The notes beneath the pieces are model-generated. The model did no database searches, had not been told where the DNA came from, and saw only the letters and a program-made list of their open reading frames with translations. A stretch of 11,257 nt of DNA from an uncultured Eggerthellaceae bacterium. GTDB taxonomy: Bacteria; Actinomycetota; Coriobacteriia; Coriobacteriales; Eggerthellaceae. A program made the position numbers and the translations under genes. Within the stretch, counting starts at the first letter, position 1, and every line of letters begins with the position of its first letter. The DNA lies in the NCBI GenBank assembly GCA_958454405.1, contig CAUEBO010000074.1, positions 1-11,257 of the forward strand. The letters are read 5' to 3'. Below, piece by piece: positions 5,921 to 11,257 of this stretch.

Positions 5921-7048
5921 CTATTCTTCGGCCTCTTCCGCCGCGCGCTGCTCGGCCAGCAGCAGGTCGACCATCCGGCCGTAGCTTCGCAGGCCGTCGG
6001 TTTGGCTGTTCGCTTTCAGGTACGCGTCGTTCATGCTCTGGGACGCCTCCAAGATCGCGCCCTCGTGCTCGTCCCAGAATTGCGCGCGCTCGGCCAGGTC
6101 GCGCTGCACCGCCGCGGGCAGGCCGGCGCGCACCTCCGCCGCGCGCTCCGGATCGGCTTTCGACAGCGCCGCGATGGAGTGGTCGTACGCCAACAGCAGG
6201 CCGCTGTAGCGCATGAGCGCGTCGTCTGTCCGCACGCACGCCAGGTACGCGATGAAGTTCGCCTCGTCCTCGCGCATGAAGCCGCACTGGTGCGCCAGTT
6301 CGTGCGCCATGTTCGCGGGCGTCGTGAAGAACGGCTCGATGGCGTTGACGTTGGACTCCATCGTGAAGGGGAAGAACATGCCCCCAATGCCCGCGTCCGA
6401 CATCAGCCCCGACAGGGCTACCGGCTTGGGCGGCGAGTACAGGGGGCGCTGCAGGACGGGATACTCCTGCGCCAGCCCTTGAACAGCCGCCACCGCCTTG
6501 TGCGCGTAGGCTTCGAATTCGCCCGGCTGGGCGGCGAACAGGTCGGCGTCCTCCCCCAAAAGCACCCTCTCCTGTCCCAAATCGTCAGCGAGCGACGAAC
6601 ACAGCTGCGCCAGCTCCTCCTGCCGCTGCGCCGGATCCGCGCCGACCTGCTCCACGTCGTAGCCGGTGTAGGAAGAGAACATGCAGCGGTAGTAGTTCAG
6701 CCCGCACAGGAAGGTGAAAGCGAAGTACACCGTACAGGCGATCGCGATCGCGCCCATCGTGCCGCGGTAGATCGTCATGCCGCGCTCGTCTTTATCGATG
6801 ACGGCTTTGCGAACGTAGTACGCGGCGTATGCCAGGCAGAACAGCAAAAACGCCCCTGAGAGCCACTCGGCCACCGAGAAGTCCACGAGCGAGGGCAAAA
6901 AGCCCACCGCGGTCGACAGCACGGGATACGCCGTCGAACTGAACGCTTGCTCGGTCCAGTCGGGATGCCCCTGCGCATACCACGTTGCCACCACGGCAAT
7001 GATCCCGAGCGGGATGAACAGCATCCGTTTGAGCAAAAGCTTCTTCAC
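5921..7048 (-). CDS. DUF3810-like membrane protein with HExxH metalloprotease motif
   Basis: This 375-residue protein has an N-terminal membrane part with hydrophobic segments at about 8-24, 60-78 and 94-118, then a long soluble domain. That domain holds HELAH (249-253), followed by GFMREDEANFIAYLAC (256-271). HExxH with a downstream glutamate (E260 or E262) is the zinc-site pattern of gluzincin-type peptidases, and this wording resembles the DUF3810 family as I recall it. Substrate and function are unknown. The preceding FFTTPANMAHE stretch is typical of the same group. I chose the GTG at 7048, with AGGGG ahead of it, because the perfect TATAAT at 7100-7105 lies inside any longer reading; an in-frame ATG at 7024 is possible but has no RBS. 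It has its own promoter behind the permease gene and faces the sufC-sufB operon tail to tail. Confidence 0.75.
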   Translation of the reverse strand: MKKLLLKRMLFIPLGIIAVVATWYAQGHPDWTEQAFSSTAYPVLSTAVGFLPSLVDFSVAEWLSGAFLLFCLAYAAYYVRKAVIDKDERGMTIYRGTMGAIAIACTVYFAFTFLCGLNYYRCMFSSYTGYDVEQVGADPAQRQEELAQLCSSLADDLGQERVLLGEDADLFAAQPGEFEAYAHKAVAAVQGLAQEYPVLQRPLYSPPKPVALSGLMSDAGIGGMFFPFTMESNVNAIEPFFTTPANMAHELAHQCGFMREDEANFIAYLACVRTDDALMRYSGLLLAYDHSIAALSKADPERAAEVRAGLPAAVQRDLAERAQFWDEHEGAILEASQSMNDAYLKANSQTDGLRSYGRMVDLLLAEQRAAEEAEE

Positions 7049-7099
7049 GCAGCACCCCTGTACAGCGTTCGTCGTGGCGGCTGGTTGCACGCCGGGTTC

Positions 7100-7105
7100 A
7101 TTATA
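7100..7105 (-). promoter_or_regulatory. -10 element of the DUF3810-like gene
   Basis: The minus strand reads TATAAT, preceded by CTTC. It is 51 bases ahead of the GTG at 7048 and about 60 bases after the permease stop. No clear -35 is seen (the 16-base spacer gives GTTCTT). It suggests independent transcription from the ABC module. Confidence 0.55.
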
Positions 7106-7168
7106 GAAGATGCGAAGGCGCAAGAACGGAGGTGCACCTGCTCCGTATCGCATTCGTGCTGGAACCGA

Positions 7169-8503
7169 TCACTCCTGCACCGAGAGGACGGTCGCCGCCT
7201 CCTTGTTGAGGGCGGACCACGTGGGCACGATCGTGGCGACCAGCACCAGCGCGAAACCTGCGAGCGAGACAACGAGGCCCTCGCCGAACGCCAAGCCTCT
7301 GAAAAGCGGCAGACCGACCGCCTGGGCGACGACGGCGTTCGATGCCACCACGCACGCCATGCCCGCCAAGGTGGCGGTAACCGCATGGATGAACGCTTCG
7401 CACGCGGCGGCAGCCACGAGCGTCTGCGGCCGAGCCCCGCTCGCAATGAGGAGGGAGACGTCGCGCGTGCGCGTGCGCGACGACATCACCACGCTCACCG
7501 CCGCGCCGGTCGCGCACAGAATAACCGGGCCGCCCAGCAGCAATATGGTCGATGTGAAGTCAAGCGAAGTGCTGGTGCTCATACCTTGCTCGCGCACATA
7601 GGCTCCCAAAGCGTTACCCAACGAGAAGATGCCCGCCACCAGCCCGAAGCCCACCATGATGGGCATTTCCACCGACGTGCTGGCGGAAAGCCCATGACGG
7701 GCCATGCGGCGCGCCAGGTACCAAGCGTTCCAACGCCCCCGCGGAACAAACGCCGTCCAAGCGCTCAAAAGAGCGGAGAGCGCCACAGGGGCGACGGGAA
7801 CCAGCATGGCCACCATGAGAAGGGGGATGTACAGCGAATTGTCGAAAGCCGCTTCCGCACCGGAAACCACCATGAAAACGGCGAGCCGGCAGGTGCCGAA
7901 AGCCAAGGCCGCGAACAAAAGGACGCGCAGCAGCGTCATGCCCTTGTGCGGGGGCTCCGGCGCACGCAAAGCGGTCATGGGGGACGTCCTCCCCGCACTG
8001 CGCGCGCCTTTTAGCCCACCGAGCAGGAACACCCCCGCCGCAACGAGCCACACCACGGGCATGAACGGCAGGCCCACATCGAGCACGACCTGGTCGATAG
8101 GCTGGTAGAACGGGGAGCTGAACACAAGCGGGAACAGCGGCTCGAACGTGGCAGCCTCAACCAGTGTGCCCACAACAGTGCCCAGCACCGCCACCACGGC
8201 AAGCTGCGCGAGCACCACTACACCCACCCGACGCGGACTCACGTTCGCAAGCTGCCACAGCGCATAGGAGCGACGTTGCACGGAAACCGTCAGGTTCGCC
8301 GCCGAAACGAGCACCGCCACCGCTGCAATTGCCGAGAACACGAGCACGATCCAGGCGAGATCCGCGAAGTTTTGGTACCGCTGCCCCGTCGCCACCAGCG
8401 ATGCCGCCCAGCCGCCGATATAACCGCACACCACCGCGATAACGAACGCGCCGATCCACGTGGTGGCATGGTCGCGCAGATCCGAAAACACCAGGCGAAT
8501 CAT
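7169..8503 (-). CDS. FtsX-type ABC transporter permease without large extracellular domain
   Basis: This 444-residue integral membrane protein is the permease partner of the ATPase encoded immediately upstream. I count about ten hydrophobic segments (roughly 16-38, 51-73, 92-116, 147-165, 190-212, 223-250, 279-302, 317-340, 360-390, 407-428). The FtsX hallmarks are there: RRSYALWQLANVSP (77-90) after the second segment, SPMTALRAPEP (174-184) after the fourth, a second copy SRTRTRDVSLLIASGARP (342-359), and a final LNKEAATVLSV. Ten segments in two FtsX halves recall BceB-type antimicrobial-peptide transporters, but the loops between segments 1-2 and 7-8 are only about 12-15 residues, so both the MacB-type and the BceB-type external domain are missing. 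Its ATG overlaps the ATPase stop by 4 bases (8500-8503), a sign of coupled translation. Substrate unknown; export or lipid/peptide handling is inferred. Confidence 0.88.
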   Translation of the reverse strand: MIRLVFSDLRDHATTWIGAFVIAVVCGYIGGWAASLVATGQRYQNFADLAWIVLVFSAIAAVAVLVSAANLTVSVQRRSYALWQLANVSPRRVGVVVLAQLAVVAVLGTVVGTLVEAATFEPLFPLVFSSPFYQPIDQVVLDVGLPFMPVVWLVAAGVFLLGGLKGARSAGRTSPMTALRAPEPPHKGMTLLRVLLFAALAFGTCRLAVFMVVSGAEAAFDNSLYIPLLMVAMLVPVAPVALSALLSAWTAFVPRGRWNAWYLARRMARHGLSASTSVEMPIMVGFGLVAGIFSLGNALGAYVREQGMSTSTSLDFTSTILLLGGPVILCATGAAVSVVMSSRTRTRDVSLLIASGARPQTLVAAAACEAFIHAVTATLAGMACVVASNAVVAQAVGLPLFRGLAFGEGLVVSLAGFALVLVATIVPTWSALNKEAATVLSVQE

Positions 8504-9234
8504 TCTGACACCCCCAACGCCTCGAGTATCTGGGCCGCCGTCGAGCGCCCCAGCTCCCGCACCACTCGGCCGTCCTTGAGCACCAGCACGCGGTCGGCCA
8601 TCGACGCGGCCTCCAGGTCGTGCGTCACCACGACCACCGAACGCTGCGGGTCGTCGGCGATCTCGCGCAGCATGCCCAGCACCTCGCGGCCGTTTTTGGA
8701 GTCGAGCGCGCCCGTGGGCTCGTCGGCGAACACCACGTCCGGCCTGCTCGCGAGCACGCGGGCGATGGCCACGCGCTGCTGCTCGCCACCCGACATGTCG
8801 GCAGGGCGGCTCTTCTCGCGGCCACCTAGGCCGACGCTTTCCAACACCGCGCTCACCTGCGCCTTCGTCACCGGGCGGCCTGCCAGGCGCGCCGGCAGCG
8901 CCACGTTTTCCCCTGCGGAGAGCGAAGGGACGAGGTTGTACGTCTGGAAGATGAAGCCCACGTGGTCGCGGCGCGTTTTGAACAGGGAGGTGCGGCTCAC
9001 CTTCACCATTTGGTTGCCCATCAGCCGGATGGAGCCCGCGTCGGCCTCCTCCAGCCCCGAGAGGCAGTACAAAAGCGTTGACTTGCCCGACCCGCTCGGG
9101 CCCACGATGCTCACCATCTCGCCGGCCTCAACGGCAAGGCTCACACCCCGCAGCACGTCGACCGCGCGCCGCTTGCTCCCCCTCCCCGTGCCGAACGACT
9201 TCTTGACCTCGTGCGCAACTATCGTAGAACCCAT
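8500..9234 (-). CDS. ABC transporter ATP-binding protein (MacB/LolD/BceA class)
   Basis: This 244-residue ATPase drives the permease encoded next. It shows Walker A GPSGSGKST (45-53), Q-loop Q97 in FIFQTYNLVPSLSAGENV (94-111), signature MSGGEQQR (147-154), Walker B VVFADEP (167-173), D-loop GALDS and the switch histidine H205 in VVVTHD. The FQxYNLxPxLxAxENV pattern and EPTGALDS are typical of ATPases that pair with FtsX-fold permeases. The ATG at 9234 is chosen because AAGGAG (9247-9242) lies 7 bases upstream; a longer reading from 9276 would begin with an unrelated leader. It follows the XRE regulator gene on the same strand after 111 bases, which contain the dyad at 9283-9293, so it may be co-transcribed or have its own regulated promoter. 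Substrate is not predictable. Confidence 0.93.
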   Translation of the reverse strand: MGSTIVAHEVKKSFGTGRGSKRRAVDVLRGVSLAVEAGEMVSIVGPSGSGKSTLLYCLSGLEEADAGSIRLMGNQMVKVSRTSLFKTRRDHVGFIFQTYNLVPSLSAGENVALPARLAGRPVTKAQVSAVLESVGLGGREKSRPADMSGGEQQRVAIARVLASRPDVVFADEPTGALDSKNGREVLGMLREIADDPQRSVVVVTHDLEAASMADRVLVLKDGRVVRELGRSTAAQILEALGVSE

Positions 9235-9282
9235 ATTTGTTCTCCTTAGAACAGGAATAAGACCGCAGTGCACCAAGACGAA

Positions 9283-9299
9283 GCGAAGTTCGCCTTGAA
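9283..9299. promoter_or_regulatory. Operator-like dyad before the ABC ATPase gene
   Basis: GCGAAGTTCGC (9283-9293) is a perfect odd palindrome, 49 bases ahead of the ATPase start. With the following bases it reads GCGA-N7-CTTGAA (9283-9299). The same pattern with the same spacing is found on the opposite strand at 10433-10417, upstream of the XRE gene. These could be binding sites for the XRE protein; the match is only 10 fixed bases and may be chance. Confidence 0.3.
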
Positions 9300-9345
9300 A
9301 AAACGTATGATGTCGGTACGAGGATGCGCCCTGACGGCGCGTGAG

Positions 9346-10308
9346 CTAATCTCCGCTGCGCGCGGAACGGAACGCCTTGATCGCCACGCACACGATGCCG
9401 CCGACGGGCCATGCCAGTAAGAAGAACCTGTTCGCCGGCGTGAATGCCAGCACCAGGCCGACCGCCGTCGCGGCGCACATAACGGCTGCGTACACGCTGC
9501 GCTCGCGCTTGGCCTGGCGAACATGCGATGCGAGTTCCTCATCGTCCAAGGCTTCGATCTGCGCTTCACCCAGGCCGCCAAGCGACGTTCGGTTGTACCG
9601 TTCCACGTTGCACCGCGACGCCAGCAGGCATCCGCGGAGAACGAGGAACGCAGCGATCGCAAGCAGCGCGAAGAAGATTGCACTCGCAAGCCAGACGTCG
9701 CCCTGCAGCACGATAACCGCAACGAGCGCGGCCATGAGCAGGCAGACGCCCGCGACGAGCCCCGTCACCATGGCGGTGCGGGCTTGGCCCTTCTGCTCGG
9801 GCGTGTAGAAATCCTCCACGAAAGGATGCGCTTTGCGAAACGCACGGCGCTCGAACATCACCGGCAGCACGATGGCCGCCCCCACCGCAACGCCCACGAA
9901 CACCAGCGCGATCATGCAGTTTCGCACAGCGGGATCCTGCACCAGGAAGGGATCCGACAGCAGCAATGCAAGCGCTGCTCCCACCAGCACGGCGAACACG
10001 CCCAAAGGCAGCTTCCACGCGAAGGCACGCGTCGCCTGGTCGTAGCCGCACACGTCCTGAGGGGCCTTCGCGGTCGGGATGCGGGAAGCCGCGTCGGTCG
10101 GACGCCCGCTCAAGTCTCCCGTCACCAGCTCGTCAAGCGAGCAGCCGAACATATCGCACAGGCGCAGCAGTTTGTCCATCTCCGGGTAGGCGCGCTCGGC
10201 CTCCCACTTTGAAACCGACTGGCGGCTCACGCCCAGCAGCATGGCCAGCTGCTCTTGTGTCATGTTGCGCGTCGCGCGCAGGTGCTGCAGGTTGTCGCGA
10301 AAGCTCAT
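9346..10308 (-). CDS. Membrane-anchored XRE-family transcriptional regulator
   Basis: This 320-residue protein starts with an XRE/Cro-type helix-turn-helix (about 3-62: RDNLQHLRATRNMTQEQLA, then LLGVSRQSVSKWEAERAYPE). A linker follows, then about six hydrophobic segments (roughly 99-117, 131-151, 178-200, 205-226, 272-289, 294-312). Between segments 4 and 5 is an acidic, presumably cytosolic stretch (about 233-270, with IEALDDEELASHVRQ). Such proteins are thought to sense an event at the membrane and control neighbouring genes. The neighbour is an ABC transporter on the same strand, so control of that transporter is the natural inference. The ATG at 10308 has AAAGGA (10322-10317) 8 bases upstream and begins at the usual MSFRDNLQ; the ATG at 10329 is less likely. 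The membrane part matches no domain I can name. Confidence 0.88.
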   Translation of the reverse strand: MSFRDNLQHLRATRNMTQEQLAMLLGVSRQSVSKWEAERAYPEMDKLLRLCDMFGCSLDELVTGDLSGRPTDAASRIPTAKAPQDVCGYDQATRAFAWKLPLGVFAVLVGAALALLLSDPFLVQDPAVRNCMIALVFVGVAVGAAIVLPVMFERRAFRKAHPFVEDFYTPEQKGQARTAMVTGLVAGVCLLMAALVAVIVLQGDVWLASAIFFALLAIAAFLVLRGCLLASRCNVERYNRTSLGGLGEAQIEALDDEELASHVRQAKRERSVYAAVMCAATAVGLVLAFTPANRFFLLAWPVGGIVCVAIKAFRSARSGD

Positions 10309-10416
10309 GGGATCCGTCCTTTTTGTCATGCGTGCCGGTCGATGCCCCCATACTGCGGGCGCGCCGGCCCTCGTTCAACCAACTTGCGGCTTCTTTTTCG
10401 CGGGATGCATGACAAC

Positions 10417-10433
10417 TTCAAGTATCGAATCGC
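10417..10433 (-). promoter_or_regulatory. Second GCGA-N7-CTTGAA site, upstream of the XRE gene
   Basis: On the minus strand this reads GCGA, seven bases, CTTGAA, and contains the near-palindrome TTCGA-TAC-TTGAA. It lies directly after a TTGACC -35-like hexamer (10440-10435), though no convincing -10 stands 17 bases further. Position and resemblance to 9283-9299 make it a candidate autoregulatory site. Another -10-like hexamer, TACACT, is at 10452-10447. The 10309-10526 gap holds no gene I can support. Confidence 0.25.
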
Positions 10434-10526
10434 AGGTCAAAGGCTTAGTGTAGCGCAGATGCCCAGAAAAGTTCACCGGCAGGGATCCTCTCGCCGCCTC
10501 CCGGCAGCGCGATACCGGCAACCGGA

Positions 10527-10997
10527 TTAGATTTCCAGAACGAACAGATCGTCCGCCTGGTCGTAAGAGAAGCCGCCGTCCATCAACAAGCCACGCGAAG
10601 CGGCGTTGCCGGGGTCGGGCTGCACGATAACGCGCTGGGCATCCGCTTCGGCGGCTATACGCTCGACCAAGAGCGCCAGCGCCGCGCGGGCGACGCCACA
10701 GCGCAGCCATAACGGCTCCCCCACCAGATAGTCCAGACTGTAGGTTCCCTCGATCGGCTGCGATCCATTCCAGGCTTCGCCGCTGCACGCAAACGGATAG
10801 TATTGGCAAAAGCCCGCAGGTGCACCGCCAGCCTCTATGATGAAGTGGCGGATCCACGAAAACGCGCCTCGGCGACCCTCCACCTCTTCGATCCACGCGT
10901 CCGGATGCTCGAACCACGGTCGCACGTGCTCGACAGCGAGCCAACGCCGCAAGCGCGGCACGTCTTCGTCTTCGAGCGGTCTAAGAGAGACGTCCAC
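10527..10997 (-). CDS. GNAT-family N-acetyltransferase, AAC(6')-like
   Basis: This 156-residue protein is a GCN5-related acetyltransferase, which moves an acetyl group from acetyl-CoA to an amine. It opens with LRPLEDEDVPRLRRWL (5-20), the usual first strand and helix, then PWFEHPDAW (27-35), PAGFCQYYPF (60-69), an acetyl-CoA loop region around LWLRCGVARAAL (96-107), and the closing PDPGNAASRGLLMDGGF (127-143). The PWF..P..W segment, GFCQYY and VQPDPGNAAS resemble aminoglycoside 6'-acetyltransferases and siderophore acyltransferases (Acetyltransf_8-like), from memory. In the Q/RxxGxG/A motif the first residue is leucine (LRCGVA). Resistance is not shown; many such proteins have other amine substrates. 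The GTG at 10997 is preferred, with AAAGGG (11008-11003) 5 bases upstream; a GTG at 11003 overlaps that site. It has its own -10 at 11032-11037. Confidence 0.82.
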   Translation of the reverse strand: MDVSLRPLEDEDVPRLRRWLAVEHVRPWFEHPDAWIEEVEGRRGAFSWIRHFIIEAGGAPAGFCQYYPFACSGEAWNGSQPIEGTYSLDYLVGEPLWLRCGVARAALALLVERIAAEADAQRVIVQPDPGNAASRGLLMDGGFSYDQADDLFVLEI

Positions 10998-11031
10998 GGG
11001 CACCCTTTCGTCGACTGACGAACTCTCGCCT

Positions 11032-11037
11032 ATGATA
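11032..11037 (-). promoter_or_regulatory. -10 element of the acetyltransferase gene
   Basis: The minus strand reads TATCAT, 34 bases before the GTG at 10997, giving a leader of under 30 bases. No -35 is recognisable; that position (about 11055-11060) falls inside the GC hairpin at 11046-11069. Confidence 0.45.
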
Positions 11038-11045
11038 GCGCACGA

Positions 11046-11069
11046 CGGCCCCGGGCGCACCCGGGGCCG
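11046..11069 (-). terminator. Strong GC hairpin after the peroxiredoxin gene
   Basis: CGGCCCCGGG (11046-11055) and CCCGGGGCCG (11060-11069) form a perfect 10-bp stem with a CGCA loop, about 100 bases past the peroxiredoxin stop and 8 bases upstream of the acetyltransferase -10. It is probably a terminator shielding the next gene. No T-run follows. Confidence 0.55.
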
Positions 11070-11102
11070 CTTCCACGATGCGGCTTCGCTCGAACCGGGC
11101 AG

Positions 11103-11155
11103 CCAACCGCAGCGCATTCGCATCCGGTTCGCCCGCAGCCGCCAACCGCAGGCTG
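11103..11155. repeat. Direct repeat CCAACCGCAG with small stem-loop
   Basis: CCAACCGCAG occurs at 11103-11112 and again at 11142-11151. The second copy lies in the loop and right-arm edge of CAGCC (11136-11140) with GGCTG (11151-11155), just after the peroxiredoxin stop. It may be a first, weaker 3' structure of that transcript. Significance is uncertain. Confidence 0.35.
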
Positions 11156-11168
11156 GGTTTAAGCCACC

Positions 11169-11257
11169 CTACAGCTTGCCCACCAGGTCGATGCCCGGGT
11201 GCAGCACCTCGGAGCCCGGCACCCAGCGCGCGGGGCACACGGAGTCGCCGTGCTCGG
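11169..11257 (-). CDS. 2-Cys peroxiredoxin (AhpC/Prx type), C-terminal end only
   Basis: Only the last 28 codons are present, ending in the TAG at 11171-11169. They read EHGDSVCPARWVPG then SEVLHPGIDLVGKL. The VCPARWVPG stretch is the typical C-terminal region of 2-Cys peroxiredoxins, holding the resolving cysteine that forms a disulfide with the peroxide-attacking cysteine of a partner subunit. These cytosolic enzymes reduce hydrogen peroxide and alkyl hydroperoxides. The peroxidatic cysteine and the start are beyond the right edge. The ending differs somewhat from E. coli AhpC, so the subgroup is open. Confidence 0.82.
   Translation of the reverse strand, partial: EHGDSVCPARWVPGSEVLHPGIDLVGKL

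Noticed and set aside
4010..6287. Long minus-strand open frames (4010-5125 and 4713-6287) across the sufC-sufB pair and the end of the DUF3810-like gene
   Set aside because: Both are antisense to or out of frame with strongly supported genes, with biased composition and no family resemblance.
10386..10402. T-run near 10391 as a terminator
   Set aside because: No stem precedes it on the plus strand and no plus-strand gene ends there.
10409..10453. A 14-codon plus-strand open frame upstream of the XRE gene (MTTSSIESQVKGLV)
   Set aside because: It has no RBS and no supporting context; short chance frames are expected.
1..11257. CRISPR arrays, insertion sequences, tRNA genes, toxin-antitoxin pairs or phage genes
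   Set aside because: I found no regularly spaced repeats, transposase-like proteins, cloverleaf sequences or phage-like proteins on either strand.

Overview
The window is GC-rich (about two thirds G+C by eye) with tightly packed bacterial genes. Protein similarities from memory (a GlnA2-like glutamine synthetase, an SMS-type two-gene Fe-S pair, membrane-anchored XRE regulators next to ABC transporters, a PreP-like M16C peptidase) suggest an anaerobic actinobacterium of the Coriobacteriia, most likely Eggerthellaceae. This is inference; there is no 16S or other marker here. Eight protein genes are whole or partial in the interior and at the left edge, and a ninth enters from the right edge. 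I see no rRNA, tRNA, insertion sequence or CRISPR array.

Region 1 (1-779): the 5' part of a glutamine synthetase gene points left from 432. A 347-base divergent control region follows. It holds a TATAAT element for the synthetase, a GTAAC-N6-GAAAC site that fits the actinobacterial GlnR consensus, a long inverted repeat, and an extended -10 for the rightward gene.

Region 2 (780-3761): one large cytosolic M16C zinc peptidase of the presequence-protease/Cym1 type, closed by a strong GC hairpin.

Region 3 (3762-5920): a promoter region with an unusually AT-rich, dyad-containing element leads into a SufC-like ATPase and a short SufB/D-like scaffold protein. These two are the whole locus, which is the layout of the minimal SMS (SmsCB) iron-sulfur cluster machinery. 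No cysteine desulfurase, SufU or second SufB/D paralogue is next to them. Overlapping inverted repeats fill the 120 bases between the end of this operon and the convergent gene.

Region 4 (5921-10526), all leftward: an XRE regulator with six membrane segments, an ABC ATPase of the MacB/LolD class, and a ten-segment FtsX-type permease overlapping the ATPase gene by 4 bases. This looks like one regulated export or peptide-sensing module. Behind it, with its own TATAAT, is a DUF3810-like membrane protein with an HExxH motif.

Region 5 (10527-11257), leftward: a GNAT acetyltransferase resembling AAC(6') enzymes, preceded by a hairpin-rich gap and the last 28 codons of a 2-Cys peroxiredoxin.

The SMS pair, the peroxiredoxin and the glutamine synthetase are housekeeping functions. 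The XRE/ABC/permease module and the acetyltransferase look more like environment-response genes. Nothing here proves a new system. The best leads are the control sites, the 3' repeat cluster behind the Fe-S operon, and the permease without an extracellular domain.
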